Source: Pseudarthrobacter sp. Fe7
GTDB lineage: Bacteria; Actinomycetota; Actinomycetes; Actinomycetales; Micrococcaceae
Length of the DNA stretch: 64,000 bases
Assembly (NCBI GenBank): GCA_024372495.1
Contig: CP099977.1
Coordinates: 1,178,001 to 1,242,000, forward strand
Direction of reading: 5' to 3'
The translations under genes were made by a program, and so were the position numbers. This document shows, one piece after another, positions 1-13,344 of this stretch (its first letter is position 1; every line of letters starts with the position of its first letter). The notes under the pieces were generated by a model that made no database searches, was not told the DNA's origin, and saw nothing but the letters and a program-made list of their open reading frames with translations.

Positions 1-273
1 GACAGGGACCTGAAGGTACGAATCGGCGGCATTTCGAACTATCACGGCGTCACGGTCCAGGTGGCGGACAACGGCAAGGGGATTGCCGCGGAGGACCGGC
101 ACCGCGTGCTGGAACCTTTGGTCCGGCTGCACCGGGACGGCGACGGGCACGGCTCGGGCCTGGGGCTGGCCATCTGCCGCCGCATCGCTGAGGCCCACGG
201 CGGGGAATTGAGCCTGAAGGAAACGCCCGGCGGGGGAACCACGGCCGTCATCAGCTTCCCCACGGATCAATAA
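1..273 (+). CDS. Sensor histidine kinase, C-terminal end (cut by window edge)
   Basis: Only the last 90 or so residues are present, read in frame from base 1 to the TAA at 271-273. They carry the end of a GHKL ATP-binding domain: the G1 box (VADNGKGI) that contacts adenine and the G2 box (GHGSGLGLAI) of the ATP lid, followed by a typical last strand with GGG. This is the catalytic domain that phosphorylates the kinase's own histidine in a two-component system. Sensor and dimerisation domains lie upstream of the window, so the stimulus is unknown. The next gene, katG, is convergent. Confidence 0.85.
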   Translation, partial: DRDLKVRIGGISNYHGVTVQVADNGKGIAAEDRHRVLEPLVRLHRDGDGHGSGLGLAICRRIAEAHGGELSLKETPGGGTTAVISFPTDQ

Positions 274-331
274 GAAGCGCTTTGACGGGTCCGGCCCGGC
301 TGCGGGATGCAGCCGGGCCGGACGCGCGTCA

Positions 332-2955
<2,624 letters not shown>

Positions 2956-4046
2956 ATGATCAACGGACCAGGAACAGCATCGGGCAACGGACGGACAGCG
3001 TTGGTCGTAGGAGCCACCGGCATTGCAGGCTCCGCCCTAGTGGATACCCTGGTTGGCGAAGGCTGGGAAGTCCTTGCCTTGTCCCGCAGGCCCGGACCGG
3101 AGCGCGCCGGCGTCAGGTGGCTCTCCGCAGACCTGACCTCCGCGGAATCCCTCGCCGGTGTGTTTTCTCCGGAGAACCCCTCCCATGTCTTCTTCACCGC
3201 ATGGTCGCGGCGCACCACGGAGGAAGAGAACATCGCCGTCAATGCGGGCATGGTGCGTGACCTCCTCGCGTCGCTGCGGGGAAAGGACGTAGCCCATGTT
3301 GCCTTGATGACCGGGCTCAAGCACTATCTGGGACCATTCGAAGCGTATGCCGCCGGGGAAATGCCGGACACGCCCTTCCATGAGGAGGAACCGCGGCTTC
3401 CGGCGGCGAACTTCTACTACGCACAGGAGGATGAACTCTGGGCAGCGGCGGCTGAGCAGGGGTTCACCTGGTCCGTGCACCGCGCCCACACCGTGATCGG
3501 GCACGCGGTAGGCAACGCCATGAACATGGGCCTCACGCTTGCCGCGCAGGCAACCCTGTGCCGGGACAGTGGGCAGCCGTTCGTCTTCCCCGGATCCGAA
3601 ACCCAGTGGAACGGCCTGACCGATATGACGGATGCAGGACTGCTTGCCGAGCACATGCTGTGGGCCTCCACAACTCCCGCCGCCGCCAATGAGGCCTTCA
3701 ACATCGTCAACGGCGACGTGTTCCGCTGGCGCTGGATGTGGCCCAAGCTCGCCGCCTACTTCGGCGTGGAGTGGGAGGGGTACCAGGGGAGCCGCGTCCG
3801 CTTGAGCAGTCAATGACAGGGCGGGAGGACCAGTGGCGGGAACTTGCCGCGCGCCACAACCTTTCAGAACCGGACTTGGGCCGCGTGGCGTCCTGGTGGC
3901 ACACCGACGGTGACCTGGGACGGAACATCGAAGTAGTGACGGACATGGGCAAGAGCAGGGACGCCGGCTTCATGGGGTACCGGCGGACGCTGGATGCGTT
4001 CACCGCACTGTTTGACCGCTACCGTGCCGACTACCTGATTCCCTAG
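2956..4046 (+). CDS. PRISE-type NAD(P)-dependent short-chain reductase, one frameshift
   Basis: Extended SDR protein of the PRISE class (progesterone 5-beta-reductase/iridoid synthase-like; bacterial members are mostly uncharacterised). The N-terminus has a Rossmann motif (VVGATGIAGSALV), then GLKHYLGPF and FYYAQED, typical of the class. The frame breaks in a G run at 3786-3789: adding one G converts GSRVRLSSQ-stop into GEPRPLEQSMTG and joins the downstream frame to the stop at 4046, giving about 363 residues. This is a homopolymer error, not one of the AGCT breaks. The ATG at 2956 follows AGAAGGAG. Substrate is unknown. Confidence 0.85.
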
Positions 4047-4258
4047 TTGGGGCGCTGCCGTCAGGCAGCCGTCACACCCAATCCCGGATGACGTGGCACG
4101 GCGACTCGGACGACCGGGCCCTGCCGCCCGTCCTCGCACTCGCGCAACGGGGATAAGCGGGCACCATGGCAGGGGCCAAAAGGCCAATAGACAAGCCAAT
4201 CCGGCAGGCCTAAAATTGCTCCGCTGGGACCCCACGAAGGTGTTGGAAAGGGTTCGAG

Positions 4259-4651
4259 ATGGGAAATCAGGAAGACGCCGCGGTGGTGCGGCGCGGGTAC
4301 GAGGCCTTCAATTCAGGGGACGTACAGACCCTGATGGGGCTGTTTGCGCAGGACGCGGTTTACCACGTTGGCGGCAGCGGCGGGCTGGCCGGCGACAAGA
4401 CCGGTCAGGAAGAAATCATGGCCTATTTCGGTGAACTGTTCTCCCGCTCGGGAGGAACCACCAAGGTGGAGCTTAAGGATGTCATCGCCGGGGAACAGCA
4501 CACGGTCAGCCTGCAGAAAGCCCACGCGCAGCGCAACGGCCAGTCCATGGAGCAGGAGGGCGTGCTCGTGTTCACGCTGATGGACGGCAAGGTTACCGAG
4601 GTAAGCGAGTTCCAGGAGGACACCGCGAAGGCCGCCGACTTCTGGACCTGA
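4259..4651 (+). CDS. SnoaL-like / NTF2-fold protein
   Basis: Compact 130-residue protein with the SnoaL/ketosteroid-isomerase-like pattern: an N-terminal helix (VVRRGYEAFNSGDVQTLMGLFAQDAVYHVGG begins this way), a middle strand pair, and a C-terminal DGKVTEVSEF strand that closes the cone fold. Such proteins act as small isomerases, hydrolases or binding proteins, and the fold alone does not fix the reaction. A GGAAAGG sequence precedes the ATG. No operon partner is obvious; the next gene starts 153 bases downstream. Confidence 0.8.
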   Translation: MGNQEDAAVVRRGYEAFNSGDVQTLMGLFAQDAVYHVGGSGGLAGDKTGQEEIMAYFGELFSRSGGTTKVELKDVIAGEQHTVSLQKAHAQRNGQSMEQEGVLVFTLMDGKVTEVSEFQEDTAKAADFWT

Positions 4652-4804
4652 AACTGGGCACACGCGCCCCCCAATTGCCGGGCTGTACGCCGTGAGAGAA
4701 CCTCCGGGTTTTCTCCGGCAGCACCGGCCCAAGTCCCAGCTGCTGGACGTAAACTGACGCTCGCACCACGTTTGTGGACACACCGTCAGGTTGGAGCCCG
4801 GCCC

Positions 4805-6538
4805 TTGCTCTGGAAGTTGCTTGTCGAATACCTGCGGCCGCACCGGCCGCTGCTTGCCGCCGTCGTCGTTTTCCAGCTGGCGCAGTCTATCGCGTCGCTG
4901 TACCTGCCCACGCTTAACGCGGACATCATCGACCAGGGCGTGGCCCGGGGCGATACCGGCTACATCTTGTCCACCGGCAGCGTCATGCTGCTGATCACCC
5001 TGGCGCAGATCGCCTGCGCGGTGGTGGCCGTGTACTTCGGCGCCAAGGCCGCCATGGGGCTGGGCCGGGACCTGCGCGGCGCGATCTTTGAACGGGTGGG
5101 CGGATTCTCGGAGCAGGAAGTCACCAGGTTCGGCGCGCCCAGCCTGATCACCCGGTCCACCAACGACGTCCAGCAGGTCCAGCAACTGGTGCTGATGTCC
5201 GCCACGCTCATGGTGGCCGCACCCATGCTCAGCATCGGCGGGGTGATCATGGCCATCCGGCAGGACGCCCAGCTGTCCTGGCTCATTGCCGTGTGCGTCC
5301 CGGTGCTGCTGATCGCCGTCGGCCTCATCGTCACCCGGATGGTGCCGCTGTTCCGGAAGATGCAGGCCCGGATCGACACGGTGAACCGCGTGCTGCGAGA
5401 GCAACTCACCGGCATCCGGGTGGTGCGGGCCTTCGTGCGCGAGGACATGGAGACGGAAAGGTTCGCCGGAGCCAACGCCGACGTCACCGATGTTGCCCTG
5501 CGCGCGGGGCGGCTGATGGCGCTGATGTTCCCCACCGTCATGCTGGTCTTGAACATTTCCAGCGTGGCGGTGATCTGGTTCGGCTCGTTCCGGATCGAGG
5601 ACGGGTCCATGCAGGTGGGCACCCTGATCGCGTTCCTGAGCTACCTGATGCAGATCCTGATGTCCGTCATGATGGCCACCTTCATGGCGGTGATGATCCC
5701 GCGAGCGTCGGTTTCCGCGGACCGGATCGGCGAGGTACTGGGAACCAATTCCAGCGTGGTGCCGCCGGCCAACCCGGTCACCAGCGCCGTACGGCGCGGT
5801 GAGCTGGAAATGCGCGACGTCGGATTTGCCTACCCGGGTGCCGACCAGCCCGTCCTGTCCGGTATCAGCTTCACAGCCCCCGCCGGGCGGACGACGGCGA
5901 TCATCGGCAGCACCGGCTCAGGCAAGACCACCCTGGTGAACCTGATGCCGCGGCTCTTCGACGTCACCTCCGGGGCGGTGTTGATGGACGGCGTGGACGT
6001 CAGGGACCTTGACCCGGACCTGCTGTGGGGGCACATCGGGCTGGTGCCGCAGCGGCCGTACCTGTTCTCCGGCACCGTCCGTAGCAACCTGCTGTACGGC
6101 AACCCGGACGCCACCGAGGATGAGCTCTGGACCGCGCTGGAGATCGCCCAGGCACGTGACTTCGTGGAGCAAATGGAGGAGGGGCTGGACGCGCCCATCT
6201 CACAGGGCGGTACCAACGTCTCCGGCGGCCAGCGGCAGCGGCTTGCCATCGCCCGGGCCCTGGTTAAGCGGCCCGAGCTCTACATCTTTGACGATTCTTT
6301 CTCGTCCCTGGACACCGGCACCGACGCGCGGCTGCGCCAGGCGCTCAAACGCAACACCGCCGGCGCCACCATGGTGATCATCGCCCAGCGCGTGTCCAGC
6401 ATCGTGGACGCGGACCAGATATTAGTGCTCGACGACGGCCGGATCGTTGCGCAAGGCACGCACCATGAGCTGCTGGAGACCTCGGAGACGTACCGCGAGA
6501 TTGTCTCGTCCCAACTGGCAGCGGAGGAAACGGTATGA
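4805..6538 (+). CDS. ABC exporter half-transporter, degenerate-site subunit
   Basis: Type IV ABC exporter half: six membrane helices in the first 310 residues, then an ATPase domain with Walker A (GSTGSGKTT, near residue 367), signature VSGGQRQRL and Walker B LYIFDD (near residue 490). The catalytic Glu after Walker B is Asp, as in the inactive-site subunit of heterodimeric exporters such as TM287/288. The partner starts four bases before this gene's stop (ATGA overlap at 6535), so the two form a heterodimer exporting lipids, drugs or peptides. TTG at 4805, behind GGTTGGAG, fits the usual N-terminus (MLWKLL). An in-frame TTG at 4772 is the alternative. Confidence 0.9.
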   Translation: MLWKLLVEYLRPHRPLLAAVVVFQLAQSIASLYLPTLNADIIDQGVARGDTGYILSTGSVMLLITLAQIACAVVAVYFGAKAAMGLGRDLRGAIFERVGGFSEQEVTRFGAPSLITRSTNDVQQVQQLVLMSATLMVAAPMLSIGGVIMAIRQDAQLSWLIAVCVPVLLIAVGLIVTRMVPLFRKMQARIDTVNRVLREQLTGIRVVRAFVREDMETERFAGANADVTDVALRAGRLMALMFPTVMLVLNISSVAVIWFGSFRIEDGSMQVGTLIAFLSYLMQILMSVMMATFMAVMIPRASVSADRIGEVLGTNSSVVPPANPVTSAVRRGELEMRDVGFAYPGADQPVLSGISFTAPAGRTTAIIGSTGSGKTTLVNLMPRLFDVTSGAVLMDGVDVRDLDPDLLWGHIGLVPQRPYLFSGTVRSNLLYGNPDATEDELWTALEIAQARDFVEQMEEGLDAPISQGGTNVSGGQRQRLAIARALVKRPELYIFDDSFSSLDTGTDARLRQALKRNTAGATMVIIAQRVSSIVDADQILVLDDGRIVAQGTHHELLETSETYREIVSSQLAAEETV

Positions 6539-8563
6539 GCCAGGGACCCACTCCCGCTCGCGGCATCAAAGCTGCGCCCGCCTCCGGAGGCGGCCAGGCC
6601 GACGTCGTACGCATCCCGCGTCCGGCCGGCGGACCCGGAAGGGGCGGACCCTTTGCCGGGATGAACGTGCCGGCGGAGAAAGCAATGAACTTCGGCGGCT
6701 CTGCCAAACGCCTGCTTGGAACGCTGCGGCCGGAACGCGCCTGGCTTGTCCTGGTGCTCGTCATGGCTGTGGCGGGCGTGGTGCTGCAGGTGATTGGGCC
6801 ACGTCTGCTGGGGGAGGGCACCAACCTGATCTTCTCCGGGGTGGTGTCCAAGCAGCTGCCGCCAGGGATAACGCAGGCGCAGCTGATTGCGATGCTGCGG
6901 GCGTCCGGCCAGAACCAGAAGGCGGACATGCTCAGTGCCATGACGCTGACGCCCGGTGCCGGAATCGACTTTGGGGCGCTGGCGGGCGTGCTGACGTGGG
7001 CGCTGGTGCTTTATGTCCTGGGGTCGGCGTTCATGTGGGGGCAGGCGTATGTGTTGAACGGCGTGGTGCAGCGGACGGTGTTCGGCCTGCGCGGGCAGAT
7101 TGAGGCGAAGATCAACCGGCTGCCGCTGCGGTATTTCGACTCGATCCAGCGCGGTGAGCTGCTCAGCCGGGTGACCAACGACGTGGACAACATTTCGCAA
7201 AGCCTGCAGCAGTCCATCAGTCAGGCGGTGACGTCGGTGCTGACGGTGCTGGGTGTGCTGGTGATGATGTTCATCCTCTCGCCTACGCTGGCGCTGATCG
7301 CGCTGGTAACCATCCCGCTGACGCTGGGGATCACCACCCTGATTGCCAAGCGCTCGCAGAAGCTGTTCGTGCAGCAGTGGAAGAACACGGGCGAGTTGAA
7401 CGGGCAGATCGAGGAGACATACACGGGGCATGCGCTGGTCAAGGTGTTCGGCCGCCAGCGCGAGGTGGGGGAGCGGTTCCGGCAGAAGAATGCCGAGCTG
7501 TATGAGGCCAGTTTCGGGGCGCAGTTCATATCAGGGCTGATCATGCCGGCCATGACGTTCATCGGGAACCTGGTGTACGTGGGGATCGCCGTGGTGGGCG
7601 GCCTGCAGGTGGCGTCCGGGGCGATGCAGCTGGGCGATGTGCAGGCGTTCATCCAATACTCGCGGCAGTTCACGCAGCCGCTGGCGCAGCTGGGGTCCAT
7701 GGCGAACCTGCTGCAGTCCGGGGTGGCGTCCGCCGAGCGCGTGTTTGAGCTGCTGGATACGGAGGAGCAATCGGCGGATCCTTCCGGCGCGGAGCCTGCA
7801 GAGTCCGGATGGTGCCAGGCGGGGGCGGCTGGTGTTCGAGGAAGTGTCCTTCTCGTATGCGCCGGACAAGCCGCTGATTACTGGGCTGTCCCTGGTGGCG
7901 GAGCCGGGGCAGACCGTGGCGATTGTGGGGCCGACCGGTGCGGGAAAGACGACGCTGGTGAACCTGATGATGCGGTTCTACGAGTGGACGCCGGGCGGAT
8001 CACCCTGGACGGTGTGGACATCACCACCATGAGCCGGCACGACCTGCGCTCGCGGATGGGAATGGTGCTGCAGGATACGTGGTTGTTCGGCGGGACTATC
8101 CGGGACAACATCGCGTACGGGCGGCCTACGGCTTCTTCTTCGGAGGTGCTGGAGGCTGCACGGGCGACGTATGTGGACCGGTTCGTGAAGTCCCTGCCCG
8201 AGGGGTACGACACGGTGCTGGACGACGAAGGGTCCAACGTATCTGCCGGTGAGAAGCAGGCTGCTGACGATTGCGCGGGCATTCCTGGCTCAGCCGTCTG
8301 TACTGATTCTCGACGAGGCGACGTCATCGGTGGACACCCGGACCGAGGTGCTGGTGCAGAAGGCCATGAGCGCCCTCCGGTCAGACCGGACGTCCTTTGT
8401 GATTGCGCACCGCCTGTCCACGATCCGCGACGCCGACCTCATCCTGGTGATGGAGAACGGGCAGATCGTGGAGCAGGGGACGCACGCATCACTGCTCGCC
8501 GCCGGCGGGGCTTACGCGCGGCTGTACGAGGCGCAGTTCGCGGCCCCGGTGGCGGAGGTCTAG
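6535..8563 (+). CDS. ABC exporter half-transporter, catalytic subunit, three frameshifts
   Basis: Partner of the preceding half-transporter. A Gly/Pro-rich N-terminal tail of about 50 residues precedes the six-helix domain, which has an insert between helices 1 and 2. The ATPase has Walker A (GPTGAGKTT) and Walker [10 protein letters not shown] with the catalytic Glu. Its signature is degenerate (VSAGEKQ), the complement of the defect in the partner. The frame is broken at AGCCT 7793-7797 (gain), AGT 7983-7985 (loss) and AGGCT 8258-8262 (gain). Restoring AGCT at all three gives a continuous protein of about 675 residues. The gene is therefore probably intact in the cell. Confidence 0.9.
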
Positions 8564-8678
8564 GGGCTTGGAGATTTCGCTTTGGCGTCCTGATGTGTCC
8601 CAAACAGACGGCATCGCGATTTATGTCGCGACGCCGCCTATCCTCACTGAATGATCTCCATTTCATTGCTGGCAGGGT

Positions 8679-9769
8679 TCACAGATAGCTCTTGACGGTG
8701 GCCCGAAGGGCCTCGGTGTGTTCGTAAATCTCCTCAAGCGAGTTGATGGGCACGCGGGTTTCTTCTTTGCTGTCGTTGAAGATGCCTATGTACTTTTGCG
8801 TCCGGTTGAAGTGGAGGCGGGCAATGGGCTTCCGGTTGTTGTCGTCCAGAAGAACTGCAAAGTAAGACTTTGCGTCCCGCTGTGCGACGCGAACCGGCTT
8901 GACCTCGCTGCATACAATTGCGCGCACAATCTGGTAGCCCTCGATTTCCTCAAGCGTCGTCTCCAGGCCGTCAGCTTCGGCGAGGTCTGCTTCCGCGACA
9001 GGAGCGCTGGTGACAGCGGTGGGTACAGTCGTGTCCTCCGACTGCGGGAATCCAGGATTCCCCAAGGCCTTCTTCAGCCGTTCATTGACCTGATCGTTGA
9101 GGAATTGCTTTGTGGCCTTCCCAACCAACGTGGTGAACTGCTCCCGAACCTTCTGTGTATACGGCCCGGAGTAAACCCTGGCTGTTAGGAACTTGACCCA
9201 CTCGTCTTCCGGCTCCCTGAACTGCGCAGCCAGGGTTCGCTTCAGTTCGCCGATGTATTTCAATTCGCCCGCTGCGCTGATGATGGAGTCGAGATCGAAA
9301 ACATCCTTGGACAGCTTCTGCAGTTCCGGGATCAAAGACTGGTCGATGTCGTTCAGGTCGAGCACGAGGAACGGCCTGGCATCCATACGGTTCGGTGCAT
9401 CCAAGTCAGTGAAGAACTGGTAGACCTCACCGTTGGTCAGGATCGCGATACGGGCATTTGTGACGGCAAAGTAGCGGAACAGCTGAGAGGCGTGTTCGAT
9501 TTTTACGGGTTCCGTCGACTTCTTGCACTCGATCAGAATTTGGACCTCGCCATCCCTAACGATCGCGTAGTCGATCTTCTCTCCTTTTTGAGTCCAACGT
9601 CCGCAATGAACTCCGGGACCACTTCCAACGGGTTGAAGACGTCGTAGCCCAGAATCGTCGAGATGAACGGCATTACGAACGCGTTCTTCGTTGCCTCCTC
9701 CGTCTGTATAACACCTCTCTGCTGCCTCACCTTTGCTGCGAGCGCTGAAAGTTTTTCCGCAAATTCCAT
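8679..9769 (-). CDS. Stand-alone PD-(D/E)XK restriction-type protein (HsdR N-terminal-like), one frameshift
   Basis: About 364 residues. The N-terminal part matches the nuclease domain of type I restriction R subunits: ATKNAFVMPFI, then KIDYAIV followed by LIECKK, which supplies the Asp and Glu-x-Lys of a PD-(D/E)XK site. The helicase domain of a real HsdR is absent. The C-terminal 80 residues (SYFAVLLDDNNRKPIARLHF) look like a separate small domain common in these orphans. The frame breaks in a T run at 9585-9589 (A run on the coding strand); one extra base joins VGLKKGEKIDYAIV. No methylase or specificity gene is nearby, so a restriction role is unproven. Confidence 0.8.
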
Positions 9770-10001
9770 TTCTTACCCCCCAATAAGGCCCATGCCCTGA
9801 CACAGCTTCGTGTCCGGTGGCAGGTTCAAGCTGATGGAGCAAAAACCTACATCGCATCGGCGACATTTACACGTAATCAGCTGATGCTGCCGTTATGTTG
9901 CAATCCGTTGGCGCCGAAGCCAGTGAGCAGAACTCGAACCAAGACATTGTGCACGCAGGCGCCAAACTCAAAATGTCAGACCCCCGTGACAGTCTTTGGT
10001 T

Positions 10002-11450
10002 ATGGAAACCGGAGCGGTTGTAGATGCGATAAGCGCGGGCGGACTCGCCGGCGCCGTCGCATCCCTAACCGGATTGGTTGACGAGCTAGCGGGCGCTGTG
10101 ACCCCTGCTTCGGAGGCGGCAGACAGTGTGGGCCGTACAGAAGGTCACGACCCACTCCATGAGCTTTTCGAGTCCTGCCTGGACGGCCTGGGCATCGTGG
10201 CTCGGGTCGAAGCTGCTACTGCAGCGGTGAAAGTTCGTCTGCTCGCAGCGTTTTCGGAGGCCGCAGCCGCCATGGAAACGCCGGCGGAAAGTACCCATGA
10301 ATCATCGGCGCGGGACATGAGTGTCGTCGCCGAGGTCGCTTGTACGCTGACCATCGGCGAGGGAGCCGCATCCGCGCTGTTGCAGGACGCCCACGCGCTC
10401 ACTACCTCTCTTCCCGCCACGCTTAATGCCATGGAGGCCGGCATCGTCTCCTGGCGGCATGCCCAAATTATGGTTGACGAATCCAGCGGCCTGGACTCAA
10501 CAGCCACGGCAGCCCTGGAAGCCCACTTCCTGGACCCGGAGGCGCCCAACGCGGCCAGGGGTGCATCTGCTGGAGAGCTGGTGCCGGGCCGTTTCCGGCG
10601 GAAGGCACGTGCCTGGCGGGAACGCCATCATCCCGAGTCCCTGGAAACCCGGCACGTGAAGTCCGTGTCGGACCGACGGATGGAATACTCGCCGGACCGG
10701 GACGGTATGGCCTGGCTTTCGGTCTACATGGCTGCTGACAAGGCCTGTGCCATCTGGAACAGGACCTCCGCCCTGGCACGTGGACTGCAAGGACCGGACG
10801 AGTCGAGAACCCTTCCCCAGCTCAAGGCAGACGTAGCCGCCAAATTGCTCCTCGGTGGCGCCACGGACCTCGCCGGACCCGGGCCGTCCCTCAAAGCCGA
10901 TGTGCTGGTCACGGTACCAATCCTTTCCCTCCTCGGTACTACGGACGAGCCAGCCGACCTGGACAACTACGGACCCATCCCGGCATCCATGGCACGCAGA
11001 CTCGTCATGGAAGGTGCCGGCTCCTTCTACCGGGTGCTGGTGGACCCCCGCGACGGAGCACCGTTGGAAATCGGTCGGGGCAGCTACCGGCTCCCGGAGT
11101 CACTGAAGCGGTGGTTGAAGATGCGGGATGGCAAATGCACCTTTCCGGGATGCAGCAACCCCAGCCAGGACAATGAGGCGGACCATCTCAAGGCCTGGGA
11201 GCACGGAGGCGCCACCGGGATCAGCAATTTGGGACAGCTGTGCCCCAAGCATCACCGGCTCAAGCATCGAACCGGATGGAGGCCTGGGCCGGCGGCCAAG
11301 AATGAGTCACCAGGCTGGACCTCACCAAGTGGTCGCCAATACGACGCCGAACAAGCGGACCGCGAACCTACACTTTGGCCGCCGGGCTGCCTGCCGGGAG
11401 AGGCCAGCGTGCTGGAGATGATGGTCGTGGATTATCTCTCTGCCTCCTAG
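10002..11450 (+). CDS. DUF222 / 13E12-type HNH endonuclease
   Basis: About 482 residues. A long helical DUF222 region is followed by a C-terminal HNH nuclease motif: CTFPGC, then EADHLKAWEHGG, and LCPKHHRLKH. The paired Cys (CTFPGC) and LCPKHH would bind a structural zinc, with His and Asn for catalysis. This family is strongly expanded in actinobacteria and often multi-copy; its cellular role is unclear. The ATG at 10002 has no clear ribosome site, and the in-frame TTG at 9996 is an alternative. There is no linked mobile-element gene. Confidence 0.88.
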   Translation: METGAVVDAISAGGLAGAVASLTGLVDELAGAVTPASEAADSVGRTEGHDPLHELFESCLDGLGIVARVEAATAAVKVRLLAAFSEAAAAMETPAESTHESSARDMSVVAEVACTLTIGEGAASALLQDAHALTTSLPATLNAMEAGIVSWRHAQIMVDESSGLDSTATAALEAHFLDPEAPNAARGASAGELVPGRFRRKARAWRERHHPESLETRHVKSVSDRRMEYSPDRDGMAWLSVYMAADKACAIWNRTSALARGLQGPDESRTLPQLKADVAAKLLLGGATDLAGPGPSLKADVLVTVPILSLLGTTDEPADLDNYGPIPASMARRLVMEGAGSFYRVLVDPRDGAPLEIGRGSYRLPESLKRWLKMRDGKCTFPGCSNPSQDNEADHLKAWEHGGATGISNLGQLCPKHHRLKHRTGWRPGPAAKNESPGWTSPSGRQYDAEQADREPTLWPPGCLPGEASVLEMMVVDYLSAS

Positions 11451-11456
11451 CAAGCG

Positions 11457-11918
11457 TCAGCCGCCCGGACCCACAGTTGCCGCTTCGACCGAGAGGAGCC
11501 TGGCGTAGTTCAGACACATACTTACGCCTTCATTGGCGGGGACCCTGTTCCCGCTCAGGGCCACCGGATCCCCCTGCGACAGTGAGGCGCCGCCCGGCAG
11601 GACCACTGTTTCGCCGCTGGAAGTGGTGCCTGAGGGAAGGAGCAATGTCCAGTCGTCGCCGTCCCCCGCTATGACAGTGACGCAGCCAGCGCCGTCACTG
11701 GACACTTTTCCTGCCACCTTGGCTTCCACCTGCGGCGCTGTTGACGCATCTTCGAGGGTTACCGCCTTGGCGTCCCCGTCCAAGACAACCAGCTTGGTGG
11801 TGACCTCCTGGTGTGTGACAGGACTGGGACTTTCGGCCGCCGATCGACCGGATTCCTGGGCGGAACACGCAGCCAGGAAGAGGACCGCAGCCGCGGCAAA
11901 AGTGATGCTCTGCTTCAT
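11457..11918 (-). CDS. Small secreted lipoprotein of unknown function
   Basis: 153 residues. The N-terminus is a lipoprotein signal peptide: MKQ, a hydrophobic stretch and the lipobox LAAC, so Cys18 should be lipidated and the protein held on the outer face of the membrane. The mature part is rich in Ser, Thr and Val and has two further Cys (GAGCVTV and SMCLNY) that could form a disulfide. I recognise no enzymatic motif. Its end lies 6 bases from the convergent HNH gene. Confidence 0.75.
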   Translation of the reverse strand: MKQSITFAAAAVLFLAACSAQESGRSAAESPSPVTHQEVTTKLVVLDGDAKAVTLEDASTAPQVEAKVAGKVSSDGAGCVTVIAGDGDDWTLLLPSGTTSSGETVVLPGGASLSQGDPVALSGNRVPANEGVSMCLNYARLLSVEAATVGPGG

Positions 11919-12119
11919 GTCTGTCCCCCACAGAGAGCCTGTTCCCCAGCGTAACGGCAGGTGCCAATGTACCCGTGAGCTCTCTATTCCTGCGTGTTCA
12001 CCGGGTGGCCACCGGGATGCCCTTCGCCGTTATCCCGGGTCCAGCAGTCTTAGCGGGCACCCTCTGTCCAGCACCTCCTGATGAGCCGGGCGGAACAGCC
12101 CCCGTTCAAGGAGTACGCC

Positions 12120-13158
12120 ATGTACGTGAAATCTGCCCTTGCCACTCTTACCCTCGTTGCCACCCTGGCCGGAACAGCAGGCTCCCGCACAGGCCGCGGA
12201 CAACGCCACCGACAGCAACCAGGCTTTCACCTTCGCCGCGATCGGCGACATTCCCTACGGCGCCGCCGAGATCGCAAAATTTCCGTCCCGCATCCAGGAC
12301 CTCAACGCGGACAAGGACCTGAAGTTTGTAGCACATGTGGGCGATATAAAGAACGGCTCCTCCGTCTGCTCGGACGAATACTTCTCCTACATCCGCGCCC
12401 AGTTCGACACCTTCACCCACCCGCTGGTCTACACGCCCGGGGACAACGAGTGGGTGGACTGCCACCGCACCAACAACGGCGCCTACAACCCGCTGGAACG
12501 CCTGGACAAGATCCGGGAGGTCTTCTTCAACCAGCCTGGCAAGACGCTCGGTACCACCATGCCGGTGAAGTCGCAGGAGAACCTGGGGCTCCCGGAGGAC
12601 GTCCGCTTCGACAAGAACCGGGTGGCGTTCTCGGCGCTGAACGTCCAGGGCAGCAACAACTCCCTCCTGCCATGGACCGGCCTGGGCAAGACCGCACCAA
12701 CCCCGGAGCAGTTGGCCGAGGTAGAACACCGCACGGGCGCCGTGATCGCCCAGATCCACCAGACCTTCGCCGACGCCAGGCGCAGCAACGACCGCGCCGT
12801 GGTGCTCATGCAGCAGGCAGACATGTTCGACCCCGCCCTACTGGACGACGCCACCGCCAACCCGGCCACCGTCTCCGGCTTCCGCGAAATCGTGCAGGCC
12901 ATCGTCCAAGAAACCAACAACACGGGCGCCCCGGTGTACCTCATCAATGGCGACAGCCACGTCTTCACCGAGAACCAGCCGCTCGCCGCCGGTTCGCCGT
13001 GGCTGGACATCTATGGTGTTCCCGCCGCGGACAACCTGCAGCGCATCACCGTGGACGGCGCCAACAATGCCGTGGACTACGTGCGCTTCACGGTGGCCGG
13101 CAACAGCGCCAAGGGTGCCGACGTCCTGACTTGGGAAAAGGTCCCCTTCAGCCAGTAG
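12120..13158 (+). CDS. Secreted calcineurin-like metallophosphoesterase, one frameshift
   Basis: The repaired protein is about 345 residues, with a Sec signal peptide ending in APAQA-ADNA. Metallophosphoesterase metal-site motifs follow in order: FAAIGDIPYG, AHVGDIKNG, TPGDNEW and INGDSHVF. The last replaces the usual GHxH with GDSH. It should hydrolyse phosphate esters outside the cell; the substrate is unknown. The break is AGGCT at 12179-12183 within the signal peptide. As written, the ATG at 12120 leads into a nonsense frame; restoring AGCT joins the ATG to the enzyme and produces the cleavage site. A hairpin terminator follows. Confidence 0.88.
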
Positions 13159-13169
13159 GCACCCACCCC

Positions 13170-13211
13170 GAAGCGGACGACGGCGGGCGCACGCCCGGCG
13201 TCGTCCGCTTC
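13170..13211 (+). terminator. Hairpin terminator after the metallophosphoesterase gene
   Basis: Twelve-base arms GAAGCGGACGAC (13170-13181) and GTCGTCCGCTTC (13200-13211) flank a GC-rich inner hairpin. There is no T tract. It belongs to the recurrent GGACGAC-type hairpins of this window. Confidence 0.7.
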
Positions 13212-13344
13212 CGAATTTGCGGGGTCTGGGTCTGGACACCGGTAACCGGGGGATCTATCGTGCAGGGGTGGCGGCTGCCTGACTGACAGGATGGCTAGAT
13301 CTGCCGGTCCGCCCGTGTGGCCGTCCGTCATGAGGAGGAAGCAG

